DNA from: Alteromonas marina
GTDB lineage: Bacteria > Pseudomonadota > Gammaproteobacteria > Enterobacterales > Alteromonadaceae
Reading direction: 5' to 3'
NCBI RefSeq assembly: GCF_000808575.1
Contig: NZ_JWLW01000065.1
Span: 1 to 64,000, forward strand
DNA: 64,000 nucleotides
The position numbers and the translations under genes were made by a program. Positions 28,550 to 37,990 of this stretch are shown here, in pieces; position 1 is the first letter of the stretch; each line of letters begins with the position of its first letter. Below the pieces are notes generated by a model. The model was not told the origin of the DNA, ran no database searches, and was given only the letters and a program-made list of their open reading frames with translations.

Positions 28550-28666
28550 ATCTGTTTTACCCTGTTTCTTAAAAGGCGCTAAGTGTAGTCATGTCGCTTG
28601 CAACATGCAATGCCACTAATACGCAAAACCCTTTTAGGTCATAGAAAATAAATGTACATCACCTAA

Positions 28667-28707
28667 ACCAAAAACGGCCTGCGTATCTTGTAAATACACA
28701 GGCCGTT
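28667..28707 (-). terminator. Intrinsic terminator of fimV
   Basis: The 14-bp stem at 28673-28686 with 28694-28707 has a single wobble position and a 7-base loop. On the minus strand it is followed by four Ts. It lies about 45 bases after the fimV stop codon. Confidence 0.75.
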
Positions 28708-28753
28708 CATTATGTCTGGCGAACAATCTATTGTGTGGGTCCGTAAAGATTAC

Positions 28754-31700
28754 TTAGGCAATATTCGCTAAAATCGCTGCAGCTTCCTGTTTTTGCTCTT
28801 CGCTACCCTCTTCCATCACTTCTTCAAGTAACTCTTTCGCAGCGTCTACATCGTCCATTTCAATATAGGCACGGGCCAAATCCAAGTTAGCGTTTTGTCC
28901 TGCGTCTTTATCTATATCAATCACCTTGTCTTCATCAGATACACCTGTGAAATCAGATAAACTCACATCAAGATCTAGTGCTTGGCTATCTGGGTCAATA
29001 GCGTCTGCATCATCGCCATCGTCCATCAAAGCCTCTACATCAAGGAAGTCGTCTGGAGGCGTTTGCGCGTCACTTTCCCCGTCGACATCACTAAGTAAAG
29101 CAGCGAGATCTAAATCAGGGTTATCGAGTTTAAGGTCATCCTCTTGAGCCTTTTCAGTCTCAGCGGATTGAGCCTCTTGTTCGTTCTCTTCAATTTCAGT
29201 TGGTGTGGCAATATCCAATTCCACATCATCTGGAATTTCAAGGTCGTCTAATGCAAGCTCCGAATCATCTTCTTCAAGGGCGAAAGTATCTTCGTCGTCT
29301 TCTTGCTCAGACTCAAAAGCACCATCTTCGTCTAGCTCAAAGGTTTCATCTTCTTCGTCTAGTTCAAACGTATCATCGCTTTCGTTGAATCCAAGGTTGT
29401 CGTCACTCTCTTCTAACTCGAAAGTGGCTTCATCATCTTCCTGCTCAAGTTCGAAAGTACCTTCTTCACTCTCTGCCAAAGATTCTTCTGGCTCCTGACC
29501 GTCGTCATCACTTTCAATTTCACTGGTGTCGACATCACTAGTATCGACTATGGTGTCTGACTCAAGACTTTGAAGAAGCTCATCGAATTCCGCACTGTCA
29601 AGATCGTCAAGAATCTCGTTGTCGTCTACATGATCGTCGTCATCGGAAGCAGACAGCCAGTCATCAAGGCCTGGAACATCGTCAAGTTCGTTAAAGTCTT
29701 CTTCGCTGTTCTTATCTGAATCGCTTTGGTTTAAATCAGTTTCTTCAGGTGAACTCGATTCTTCAGCAGCACTAGATTCTGATGATATTTCGTCATCTTC
29801 ACCGTCTACTACACCGTCAATTTCTTGCTCTAATTCAAAGCTTTCTACTTCGTCATACGCGGCATTTAACAGGCTGTCGTCGTATTCATCACTGTCTTCT
29901 GCTGAAGCATCTTCCGCTGGCTCTGATAGCGCTGAGGGCTTTTCCTGCGCTAATGACTCTTCATCAGCTAAAGGCTCTTCCGTATCCATCTGACTGAACG
30001 AAGGAATATCATCCATCATCTGTCTTTCAAACGCTTCAATAGCATCATCTAGTGGATCGTCTGACGTTTGCCCTGCCTTTTCTTCAGCGTCTTCAACGAC
30101 AGCGTCGAGCTCTGGCTCTACGTCTGTTTCTGGCTCTAGTTCTGCCTCGGCTTCAGGTTCTAGCTCTACTTCATCTTCCGAGTCGGCTTCAGGTTCAGAT
30201 TCAAGTTCCGCCTCTAATTCAGGCTCAATCTCAGTGTCTTGTTCTGCATCTACTTCAGTGCCAAATTCTGATTCTGACTCGGCTTCCGCCTCAAGCTCTA
30301 CTTCATCTTCCAAGTCGGCTTCAGTTTCAGGTTCAACTTTTTCTTCTGGTTCTAGGTCTTGTTCTGTTTCAGAGTCGATATCCTGTTCTAATTCAGATTC
30401 AAGCTCAGGCTCAGATTCAAATTCTAGCTCTGATTCTGGCTCAGGCTCAGACTCCAGTTCCGCTTCTAGTTCAGAATCAAGCTCAGCGTCTTGTTCTTCT
30501 TCTACTTCGGTGCCAAGATCTGGCTCTGGTTCTGACTTCGGTTCACCTTCGGCTTCCGTCTCAAGTTCTACTTCATCTTCAAAGTCAGCTTCTAGCTCAG
30601 CTTCTGGTTCTGACTCAAACTCGACTTCAGGTTCGAACTCTGCATCTGTTTCATCATCTGGTTCTATTTCAGACTCAAGCTCAGAAAGTAGCTCGTCTGT
30701 CAGCAAATCTACATCTTCACTGCTTTTAGATTCTTCAGCTTCTAGTTCAGCAAGCAACTCATCAGTTAACGGGTCGCTGAAATCATCTTCGCTCGCAACT
30801 TCTTCATCGCTTTCAGGCGTTTCAAGGTCTACGTCTTCATCGTGAGCTTCTGGACTAACTTCAGGCTCGCCATCTAACTCTGCTTCAAGTTCTGCAAGTA
30901 GTTCATCAGTAAACGGATCGTCAAAATCACCGTCCTCATTAGATTGAGTAGGTAACTCGCTAGAAGCGCTTTCATCAAGCTCTATATCAGAAGGCATTTG
31001 ATCCGCTGAGGGCTCTTGATCCGCTGAAGGCTCTTCAGCAAGCTCATCTTCCGCCTGTAGCTCAGCAATAAGCTCATCGGAAAGAGGGTCACTGAAGTCC
31101 GCGTTAGTTTCGATTTCGTCGGTGACTATTTCGTCTAAATCGTCGGTAATGGCATCAAGACTCTGAATAGACTGCGGCGACGGCGAAGAAGTTGTTATTT
31201 CTTCCTCAAGATCATCCTCGTCTTCGTCATCTTCTTCACCTAGGTCACCCATCATTTCGATTTGCTCAATTTCATTTAACAAATCGTCGGTGATTTTATC
31301 AATTTCTTTATTTTGCTGATTAATTTCGTCGTCGAGCTTGCTCAGCATATCCTCATTGATAAGGTCATCGTTGCTATCTAGCTCATCAGTTAGACCTGCA
31401 TCAACGCCGTGCTCTTCTAGCAAATCGTCAATACTGATTTCAGGCTTATCGTCCTCATCTTCTATGGTTGGCAAAGATGAAACACTTTCTGTCTCTTCGT
31501 CAGCGTCAGATAAATCATCAACCGAGCTGGCAAGCAACGCGTCTATATCGTCTTCATCAACATTGTCAGATTCAGCGGTTCCGTTAACCTCAGCCAGTAT
31601 GTCGTCAGGGTCTACATCGCCCGACTCATCTAGCTCATCACTCTCAAGTTCTGCCGCGTCTTGGCTTTGTACATCATCAAGCAAGTCATCAATGTCAAAA

Positions 31701-33049
31701 TCATCGTCATCTGTCGATGCAGCCTCGTCAGCAACTTCCGCCTTTGGCTCGTTTTCATCGGCAGCATCTTCATCAAAGATGTCGTCATCCCCTGACAGGT
31801 CGAAGCCTTCAAGGTCGTCAGCGTCGTTTTCGTTTAATACTTTATCTGACAGGTCATCGTCATCGAACAGGCTATCTAGTTCACTTTGATCAAGCTCACC
31901 ATCGCCAGCTTCAAACAAGTCATCACCGCCTTCGTCTGGCACCAACATATCGTCTTCAAGGTCGGCGAAGGTTTCTAGCTCATCATCTAGGCTTTCTTCT
32001 AAATCTGAGGTAAGTACGTCATCGAGCAAGTCGTCGTCATTAAATAAATCGTCATCTGATAACTCTGCTTTATCATCAAAATCGGATGCCAATGCGCTTG
32101 ATAGATCGCCAATGTCAGAATCAGGTACCGGCACTTCATCATCATCAGCTGTAATTGTCGGGGCAGCTGCAGGCGCTTCTTCAGGCTTACTATTACGTTT
32201 TAGCAGCCACAGGATAAGGCCACCTACTAACAATAGTGACAGAATTGCAGAGCCTATAATTAGACTCAGTGGGCTGGTAAGTGCGCTTAAAAACGAAGAC
32301 TGCTTTTCTGCTTCGCGCTGCGCTTGCTCGGCCTTGATCATGTCGAGCAATTCTTGCTGAAGCGCCACTTGCATATCAAGTTGGCTCTTAACATCACCTT
32401 CCACTTGTCCACGCAAGGTTTCTAGCTCGCCATTAACGGCCTCAACACGCTCGTACAAGCGTCTGTTTTCGTTAAGAATAGCTTCAACATTTTCCAGTGA
32501 GGCTGCAAATTGCATACGCAGCTCGTCAAATTGTCGGGTTTGCTCCTGATCTAAGCGAGTGATTTTTTGTTCAATATCAGTTTGGGTTTGCGTTAAGTCT
32601 TGTTGATTGACTAAAGGCGATGCAGGCTTGATATTTCTTACGCTACTGCCGGGCTTATTAAGCATTTCAGCAAATGCTCTATCATCCTGCTCAGCGCGCA
32701 TCTGGGCTTTTTGCTTATCAATTCTGGCGATATATCGCTCTGATGGTAACTTTAATACCGCACCATCAACTAATAAATTTAAATTGCCATTTTCGAATGC
32801 GTTTGGGTTGAGCTCGTAAATGGCGCTCATAACCTGATATACGCTCAAGTTATTGTTTTGGCGATAGCGCTCGGCAATACGCCATAAGGTGTCGTTGGCG
32901 TCGATAGGGCCATATTCTAGGCCCGAATGCTGATCAGTTGCGTCTTTGGGACCTTTTAAGAAGGTAGCGCGTTCTTGTGCATCTACAGTGATAATAGGGC
33001 CAGACAAACAAAGTGTTAGTAAAAGTAAGCCCGTCAAATGCAATTTCAT
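28754..33049 (-). CDS. fimV: FimV/HubP-family polar hub protein
   Basis: Inner-membrane organiser of the cell pole. Homologs FimV and HubP tether chemotaxis, pilus and chromosome-segregation proteins. From ATG 33049, with AGGA upstream, it has 1431 residues: signal peptide 1-25, periplasmic LysM-like domain about 46-105 (DTLWRIAERY), coiled coil 150-250, and membrane helix 261-283. A roughly 1100-residue cytoplasmic region rich in Asp and Glu follows. It carries four spaced copies of a D-x2-T/S-DELLAELE module and long E-P-E/E-S-E runs. The C-terminal FimV domain (NLDLARAYIEMDDVDAAKEL) ends AAAILANIA. A frame start at 33070 is less likely. Confidence 0.95.
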   Translation of the reverse strand: MKLHLTGLLLLTLCLSGPIITVDAQERATFLKGPKDATDQHSGLEYGPIDANDTLWRIAERYRQNNNLSVYQVMSAIYELNPNAFENGNLNLLVDGAVLKLPSERYIARIDKQKAQMRAEQDDRAFAEMLNKPGSSVRNIKPASPLVNQQDLTQTQTDIEQKITRLDQEQTRQFDELRMQFAASLENVEAILNENRRLYERVEAVNGELETLRGQVEGDVKSQLDMQVALQQELLDMIKAEQAQREAEKQSSFLSALTSPLSLIIGSAILSLLLVGGLILWLLKRNSKPEEAPAAAPTITADDDEVPVPDSDIGDLSSALASDFDDKAELSDDDLFNDDDLLDDVLTSDLEESLDDELETFADLEDDMLVPDEGGDDLFEAGDGELDQSELDSLFDDDDLSDKVLNENDADDLEGFDLSGDDDIFDEDAADENEPKAEVADEAASTDDDDFDIDDLLDDVQSQDAAELESDELDESGDVDPDDILAEVNGTAESDNVDEDDIDALLASSVDDLSDADEETESVSSLPTIEDEDDKPEISIDDLLEEHGVDAGLTDELDSNDDLINEDMLSKLDDEINQQNKEIDKITDDLLNEIEQIEMMGDLGEEDDEDEDDLEEEITTSSPSPQSIQSLDAITDDLDEIVTDEIETNADFSDPLSDELIAELQAEDELAEEPSADQEPSADQMPSDIELDESASSELPTQSNEDGDFDDPFTDELLAELEAELDGEPEVSPEAHDEDVDLETPESDEEVASEDDFSDPLTDELLAELEAEESKSSEDVDLLTDELLSELESEIEPDDETDAEFEPEVEFESEPEAELEADFEDEVELETEAEGEPKSEPEPDLGTEVEEEQDAELDSELEAELESEPEPESELEFESEPELESELEQDIDSETEQDLEPEEKVEPETEADLEDEVELEAEAESESEFGTEVDAEQDTEIEPELEAELESEPEADSEDEVELEPEAEAELEPETDVEPELDAVVEDAEEKAGQTSDDPLDDAIEAFERQMMDDIPSFSQMDTEEPLADEESLAQEKPSALSEPAEDASAEDSDEYDDSLLNAAYDEVESFELEQEIDGVVDGEDDEISSESSAAEESSSPEETDLNQSDSDKNSEEDFNELDDVPGLDDWLSASDDDDHVDDNEILDDLDSAEFDELLQSLESDTIVDTSDVDTSEIESDDDGQEPEESLAESEEGTFELEQEDDEATFELEESDDNLGFNESDDTFELDEEDETFELDEDGAFESEQEDDEDTFALEEDDSELALDDLEIPDDVELDIATPTEIEENEQEAQSAETEKAQEDDLKLDNPDLDLAALLSDVDGESDAQTPPDDFLDVEALMDDGDDADAIDPDSQALDLDVSLSDFTGVSDEDKVIDIDKDAGQNANLDLARAYIEMDDVDAAKELLEEVMEEGSEEQKQEAAAILANIA

Positions 33050-33546
33050 AGCAGTCCTATATGCCCTCAAGCGTCTTTACCACCCGAGACGTATGGGCGG
33101 ATTTTCTAGCCAATCAGTACGGAAGAAAATATTGGCTTTTATTTTTATTCTTAAGCCACCTTGAAACCATTAATAATCAAGCTAGCGTTTTACAGTCTTT
33201 ATGAACTTAGCAGTAAGATTTATTTGCGCTTTTTAGAGTTCTTACCCTTCGCCTAAGTGTCTGACTGAGTATTGTTTTTAACGTTGTTCTATTCCTAACT
33301 TTACAAACTATAAACCAGTTATTAAGGGTGATCTAGTTAGACAGTAGTATTGAACCTCTCTATTGCCCAAATTTTAGCTAAAAGCCGCCATCTAGTAGCT
33401 TCAAGTGCTGTCTTTCTATCCCATTGAATAGTGCTGTCTTATTGCAACAGGAATCGCCCTTTCATTGCGTATCGGCAAGCACAGAAAAATGTTTACCTTT
33501 TCCTGTGCTTATCCGATTAATCAGAGGCGGAACCTCTGTAGAATGC
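33050..33546. other. 497-base region between asd and fimV
   Basis: No gene was recognised. Close to the asd stop lie two hairpins: CAGAGG/CCTCTG at 33522-33538 and GCACAGAAAAA/TTTTCCTGTGC at 33479-33508 (one mismatch). Neither has a clear T-run, but together they may end asd transcripts. The remainder is AT-rich and should hold the fimV promoter. Confidence 0.45.
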
Positions 33547-34563
33547 TTACAAGTAGTCGCGAATAAGTGTCTCAGCAATTTGAATGCTGTTTGTCGCTGC
33601 TCCCTTACGAATGTTGTCCGACACCACCCACAAATTCAAACCACAAGGATGAGTAATATCATTCCTGATACGACCCACATGCACAATGTCGTTGCCGCTA
33701 GCGCTGCTTACTTGCGTTGGGAATTGCTCATTTCCGTCGTAAACTGTTACGCCCGGCGCATCGGCTAAAAGCTCTTTAACATGCTGCGCATCTATTGGCG
33801 AACGCGTTTCTAAGTGAATGGCTTCAGCATGACCGTAGAAAACCGGCACGCGCACAGCCGTCGCGTTTACCAAAATACTCTGATCGCCCATGATTTTTTG
33901 GGTTTCCCACAGCATTTTCATTTCTTCTTTGGTGTAGTCATTGTCTTGGAATACGTCGATTTGAGGGATAACGTTAAAGGCAATTTGGCGACTAAACGAT
34001 TCTGGCTTTACTTCACGTGCGTTCAGCAAACCTGCGGTTTGTTTAGCCAGCTCTTCCATGGCTTCTTTACCTGCACCAGAAACTGACTGATATGTGCACA
34101 CGTTAATACGGTCAATACCAACCGCGTCTTGAATAGGTTTAAGTGCAACCAACATTTGAATGGTTGAGCAATTTGGGTTCGCAATAATGTTTCTATTGCG
34201 AAACTCTGCCAGTGCATGGGCGTTAACTTCTGGCACCACAAGTGGGATATCTGGCTCGTAACGAAACTCTGAAGTATTGTCGATAACAATACAGCCTTCC
34301 TCTGCCGCTAACGGCGCAAATTTTGCAGAAATGCTGCCTCCGGCTGAGAAAAAGCCAAATTGCACTAATGACCAATCGAAATCATCAGCATCTAATACTT
34401 CAATGTCTTCGCCTTTAAACGACACGGTACTACCTGCTGAACGTTTACTGGCAAGCGGATACAAACGGTTTACCGGAAAGTCTCGCTCTTCTAATAGTTC
34501 AATCATGGTTTGGCCCACTAAACCTGTGGCGCCAAGTACCGCTACGTCAAACGCTTGCGACAT
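33547..34563 (-). CDS. asd: Aspartate-semialdehyde dehydrogenase paralog (Asd2/Usg type)
   Basis: Would reduce aspartyl phosphate to aspartate semialdehyde, a step of lysine, threonine, methionine and diaminopimelate synthesis. The 338 residues show the NADP motif VLGATGLVGQTMIELLEER, the catalytic cysteine in NPNCSTIQML and GAGKEAMEEL. It sits at the locus of the E. coli usg paralog, next to pdxB and truA. The catalytic cysteine and surroundings are retained here, so it may be an active enzyme. It lies 28 bases downstream of pdxB, probably in one operon. Whether a second asd exists elsewhere cannot be seen. Confidence 0.9.
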   Translation of the reverse strand: MSQAFDVAVLGATGLVGQTMIELLEERDFPVNRLYPLASKRSAGSTVSFKGEDIEVLDADDFDWSLVQFGFFSAGGSISAKFAPLAAEEGCIVIDNTSEFRYEPDIPLVVPEVNAHALAEFRNRNIIANPNCSTIQMLVALKPIQDAVGIDRINVCTYQSVSGAGKEAMEELAKQTAGLLNAREVKPESFSRQIAFNVIPQIDVFQDNDYTKEEMKMLWETQKIMGDQSILVNATAVRVPVFYGHAEAIHLETRSPIDAQHVKELLADAPGVTVYDGNEQFPTQVSSASGNDIVHVGRIRNDITHPCGLNLWVVSDNIRKGAATNSIQIAETLIRDYL

Positions 34564-34591
34564 AATGCTTTATGCTCCTAATGTAAAAAAA

Positions 34592-35794
34592 CTAAACCAG
34601 GCTAACGTGAAAGCCCAGTTTGGTGAATGTGTCTTGGATTTGCTTACTGGTGTTTTTTGGCAAGTGTAACGCATAGGCGCTGCACTCGCGACGCACTCTG
34701 TATTGCTTGCGCAATGTAGAGAACGTATTTGCTATGTGTGTCTCTGGCGTTTCATTATGGCCTGACGCAAACGCGTTTCGCATTATCTCATCGTCAATAG
34801 CTACATCATACACATCGTGGAATACAGCAATGAGATCCTCAATCGACAACCGCGACGCCTCAGGCGAATTTAACGCAGCTTTGATTGGGTTGTTTTTTTC
34901 TAAAAAATCGCTAAGCACTTTGTCTGGGGCTTTGCCCACTACGTCACAAATTTGCTCGTAAATCATTTGCGTACCGCGCACTTTGCCTTCTACAGAATGC
35001 CCCGCGATATGTGGTGTAACGAACCAAACATAGTCAAATAATGCTGTATTTATGGCAGGCTCATTATCGAATACGTCGAGTACCACCATTGGCGGTTTTT
35101 CCCCTTGAAGTACACTAAGTAGTGCCACTTCATCAATAACCTCACCCCGGCATGCATTTATAAGCAGCTGGTTTGACGTTAATCCTTCAAGAAACGCCTT
35201 ATCTATCATCTGATATGTAGGATATTCACCGCCTTTAATAAAAGGCACGTGAAGCGAGATAACATCGCACTTTGCTATTTGCGCTAAGTCTACAAATGAC
35301 TGACCGTTATGCTCCTTCTTACCAGATTTTGCTAGCGTTTTCTGTAGCGGTGGGTCGTACAGATAGTGGTTAACGCCAATTGCCGTTAAAATTCTTGATA
35401 ATGCAGTTCCCACATTACCAGCACCTACTATTCCCACTGTCGCATTATATAAATCGAGCTTTTGGGCCTTTTGCGCGTGCAGCAAAACACTTAACACGTA
35501 CTCGGCAACCGCAACAGCATTACAGCCTGCTGCACTGCTATGCATAATACCCACGCTATCTAAATGCGTTTTATCTAGATGATTGGTTCCCGCCGTTGCC
35601 GTAGTAACAAACTTAAGCTTGTTAGCCTTAGTCAGCAGTTCAGGGGTAACCTTGGTGGTAGAACGCAGCGCAAGAATATCTACATCGCGCAGCATTTCAG
35701 GCACAAGAGATTGCCATGCATAGGTTTCAACCTCACCTACGCTATTAAGGTAATCGGTGCCAAACGGAATGGTGTCTTCAAGAAGTATTTTCAT
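34592..35794 (-). CDS. pdxB: Erythronate-4-phosphate dehydrogenase
   Basis: Oxidises 4-phosphoerythronate in the DXP-dependent pyridoxal phosphate pathway. The 400 residues (E. coli 378) begin MKILLEDTIPFGTDY. The D-2-hydroxyacid dehydrogenase core has GIVGAGNVGTALS, INACRGEVIDEVALL, VLDVFDNEP and the catalytic histidine in TPHIAGHSVEGKVRG. The C-terminal PdxB dimerisation domain is present. Location before asd matches the gammaproteobacterial order. Confidence 0.95.
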   Translation of the reverse strand: MKILLEDTIPFGTDYLNSVGEVETYAWQSLVPEMLRDVDILALRSTTKVTPELLTKANKLKFVTTATAGTNHLDKTHLDSVGIMHSSAAGCNAVAVAEYVLSVLLHAQKAQKLDLYNATVGIVGAGNVGTALSRILTAIGVNHYLYDPPLQKTLAKSGKKEHNGQSFVDLAQIAKCDVISLHVPFIKGGEYPTYQMIDKAFLEGLTSNQLLINACRGEVIDEVALLSVLQGEKPPMVVLDVFDNEPAINTALFDYVWFVTPHIAGHSVEGKVRGTQMIYEQICDVVGKAPDKVLSDFLEKNNPIKAALNSPEASRLSIEDLIAVFHDVYDVAIDDEIMRNAFASGHNETPETHIANTFSTLRKQYRVRRECSAYALHLPKNTSKQIQDTFTKLGFHVSLV

Positions 35795-36032
35795 GGCGCT
35801 AAGTGTACCTTAACTTAGGCTTTTAGTAACCCAGCGCCCTTGATTTATCTTATCGGTGATTCGTTTAATTTACGTCATTTTGATGCACGTTTGGCCGCAA
35901 CATTAAAGAGACGGCCGAAGTTCATACAATCCTTTAACACGGGAACGCTTGAAGCAAACCGCTTTAGCTCACGTTTTTTGTCCACTTCATCCGTTACGAT
36001 CATCGTATTAGATAACGTTAAACTTCACGTCG

Positions 36033-36788
36033 TTACTTGTCATATCCAGGGAAACGGCGTTCAACGCGTCGTTTAATACCCGGCCATGCTAACGAACCAC
36101 CAGCCTGCCGGGTGACTTGATCGGCTTGTGTACGAATGCCATCTAGAATTGCCGAATGAATTGGAATAAGCGGTTTGCCTGTGGCCTGCGCTTTTAACTG
36201 AATCTCACAGGCGCGCTGCATAATAAACATAAACAAGAATGCATCGGGAATATTGTCTGCACAGGTTAAAAGCCCGTGATTGCGCAAAATCATAAATTGG
36301 GTATCGCCTAGGTCGCGAACCAAACGTGCTTTTTCGTCTGGGTTTAGGGCCACGCCTTCGTAGGCATGATAGGAAAGCGACGCCAGCGGAAAAAGCGACT
36401 GTTGCGAGTATGGCTGCAGCCCTTCTTCTAAAATGGATACCGCCACGCCTTCTGCTGTATGCAAGTGCAACACGCACTTTGCATCGTCTCTAGCCTCATG
36501 AACGGCGCTATGAATGGTAAAACCTGCTGGGTTAATGTCGTATTCACTTTCCATTACTTTGTTACCGTGAAGATCAACTTTAACCAAGCTTGATGCCGTA
36601 ACTTCATCAAACATTAAACCGTAGGGATTAATCAAGAAATGATGGTCAGGCCCAGGAACACGAGCAGAAATATGGGTAAAAATAAGATCGTCCCAACCAT
36701 ACATAGCAACTGCGCGGTAGCATGCGGCTAGATCAACACGGGTTTGCCATTCTTCACTGCTAACTTTCGACTTTACTGAATCTGTCAT
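36033..36788 (-). CDS. Class II aldolase/adducin family protein
   Basis: A 251-residue protein of the fuculose-1-phosphate aldolase fold. Zinc-ligand motifs are visible: THISARVPG, HSAVHEARDDAKCVLHLHT (two histidines) and ILRNHGLLT. The KFRPG-like sugar-phosphate sites are not obvious, so the substrate is unclear. It is the common stand-alone proteobacterial form often annotated only as class II aldolase. It is divergent from the Crp-family gene, with 174 bases between them, and may be under its control. Confidence 0.88.
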   Translation of the reverse strand: MTDSVKSKVSSEEWQTRVDLAACYRAVAMYGWDDLIFTHISARVPGPDHHFLINPYGLMFDEVTASSLVKVDLHGNKVMESEYDINPAGFTIHSAVHEARDDAKCVLHLHTAEGVAVSILEEGLQPYSQQSLFPLASLSYHAYEGVALNPDEKARLVRDLGDTQFMILRNHGLLTCADNIPDAFLFMFIMQRACEIQLKAQATGKPLIPIHSAILDGIRTQADQVTRQAGGSLAWPGIKRRVERRFPGYDK

Positions 36789-36923
36789 AGCTTTACTCTT
36801 TTAACGTACAAATTAATTTCATTTGGGGCGGGAGTCCTAGGTGGAAGGCTCGATACCTTGAACATTTCAATGAAACTTCCACTTACTCTCTCTTAACGCC
36901 TACATTACGCGCAGTAATTGCTA

Positions 36924-36949
36924 TACACTGTCGGATATACGACAGTGTA
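36924..36949. promoter_or_regulatory. Perfect palindromic operator-like site before the Crp-family gene
   Basis: TACACTGTCG and CGACAGTGTA form a perfect 10-bp inverted repeat with a 6-base spacer (GATATA), ending 13 bases before ATG 36963. TGTCG-N6-CGACA has exactly the geometry of a CRP site (TGTGA-N6-TCACA). Its position, over the likely transcription or translation start, suggests autorepression and possibly control of the divergent aldolase gene. Confidence 0.65.
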
Positions 36950-36962
36950 AGAAATTTGTTAA

Positions 36963-37652
36963 ATGGAAAAATTTAAACCTGTTCTCGCTAGCTCTACTTG
37001 GTTTAGCGCGCTTCCACCCTATTTGCAGAAAGCCATGTTCGACAAGATGCGTCTAAAACACTTAAAAGCTGGGCAGCAACTGCATGCCAAAGGTGAAGAC
37101 GGTGTCGGTTTTTATGGCGTATGCGAAGGCCGTTTAAGAGTGGTTACTGTGGGGGTAGATGGTCGAGAGATGCTATTCGCGTTGCTTGGGCCCGGCACCT
37201 GGTTTGGTGAAATATCGATGTTTGACGATCTTCCTCGCACTCACGACAACTTCTGTGAGACAAATTGCACGGTGGCGATTATTCAAAAGAACGCGTTTAA
37301 AGCACTGCTTGAGCAGTTCCCTGAACTCTACCCGCATTTCACCCGCCTTTTATGCACACGAGTGCGCAGCGCGTTTCAATTTATTGACTCAAGCGCAGGT
37401 CTTAGCCTTAAGCACCAGCTGGTAAAACGGCTTTTAATGCTTACCACCAGCTATGGTCAGCATTTGCCCAAACATAACGCGATTACACTTACGCTTTCGC
37501 AAGAGTCTTTGGCGCAAATGATAAATAGCAGTAGGCAGACGGTGAACCAGTTATTAGGTGAACTTCAACAAGAAGGTTTGGTAAAACGGCATTACGGGAA
37601 AATCACTATTCCCGAGCCAGATACCTTGTTTAGTCGTTATCAGTTTATTTAA
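36963..37652 (+). CDS. Crp/Fnr-family transcriptional regulator
   Basis: A 229-residue regulator. The cyclic-nucleotide-binding-like beta barrel is about 20-140 (GVCEGRLRVVTVGVDGREML, LGPGTWFGEISMFDDLPRTH) and the C-terminal winged HTH about 150-225 (LTLSQESLAQMINSSRQTVNQLLGEL cut here at helix 3, then LQQEGLVKRHYGKITI). No Fnr-type N-terminal cysteine cluster is seen. The barrel retains a GE-S/F-D pattern but lacks the exact cAMP-binding RS pair, so the ligand is unknown. The recognition helix SRQTVNQ differs from the CRP sequence SRETVGR. A perfect palindrome lies immediately upstream. Confidence 0.9.
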   Translation: MEKFKPVLASSTWFSALPPYLQKAMFDKMRLKHLKAGQQLHAKGEDGVGFYGVCEGRLRVVTVGVDGREMLFALLGPGTWFGEISMFDDLPRTHDNFCETNCTVAIIQKNAFKALLEQFPELYPHFTRLLCTRVRSAFQFIDSSAGLSLKHQLVKRLLMLTTSYGQHLPKHNAITLTLSQESLAQMINSSRQTVNQLLGELQQEGLVKRHYGKITIPEPDTLFSRYQFI

Positions 37653-37693
37653 CTTGACGCTTCCGCCACATTACTGGGTCTTTCCTTCGTATT

Positions 37694-37990
37694 TCAATCG
37701 CATAGATGTATAGAGTATTTCATCTGTTGATGAAGTACCCTAATGACGAAAGTACCGTCATCGACTTTTTTAAAGAAGACCATGTGCCTATGAACTGGCA
37801 GTTGAAAGTAATTCTTTCTGATATACTCTGCTGAAGTACCGAAACTAGGTTTTTCCGCCAGAATAACTAGAGCTTCGTGTAGGGCAACAAGATAGGCTTC
37901 AGCTTGAGTTACGCCATGAATATTGGCTGAATAATCGTAAATCCCGGAGATATCTTCCTCTGCTTTATTAGAGAGGGTATATTTATTCAT
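37694..37990 (-). CDS. ParE-family toxin
   Basis: A 98-residue RelE/ParE superfamily toxin: KYTLSNKAEEDISGIYDYSA, then EALVILAEKPSFGTSAEYI and HMVFFKKVDDGTFVIRVLHQ near the C-terminus, a standard ParE pattern. Known members inhibit DNA gyrase. Its ATG overlaps the antitoxin stop codon by ATGA, so the pair is translated together from the upstream antitoxin gene. It ends about 40 bases from the convergent Crp-family gene. Confidence 0.9.
   Translation of the reverse strand: MNKYTLSNKAEEDISGIYDYSANIHGVTQAEAYLVALHEALVILAEKPSFGTSAEYIRKNYFQLPVHRHMVFFKKVDDGTFVIRVLHQQMKYSIHLCD

Noticed and set aside
29205..31889. Several long plus-strand open frames opposite fimV, rich in Ser or Leu/Gln
   Set aside because: They mirror the acidic GAx-biased codons of fimV on the other strand. 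They have no ribosome-binding sites, and their low-complexity Ser-only or Leu/Gln-only composition is an artefact.
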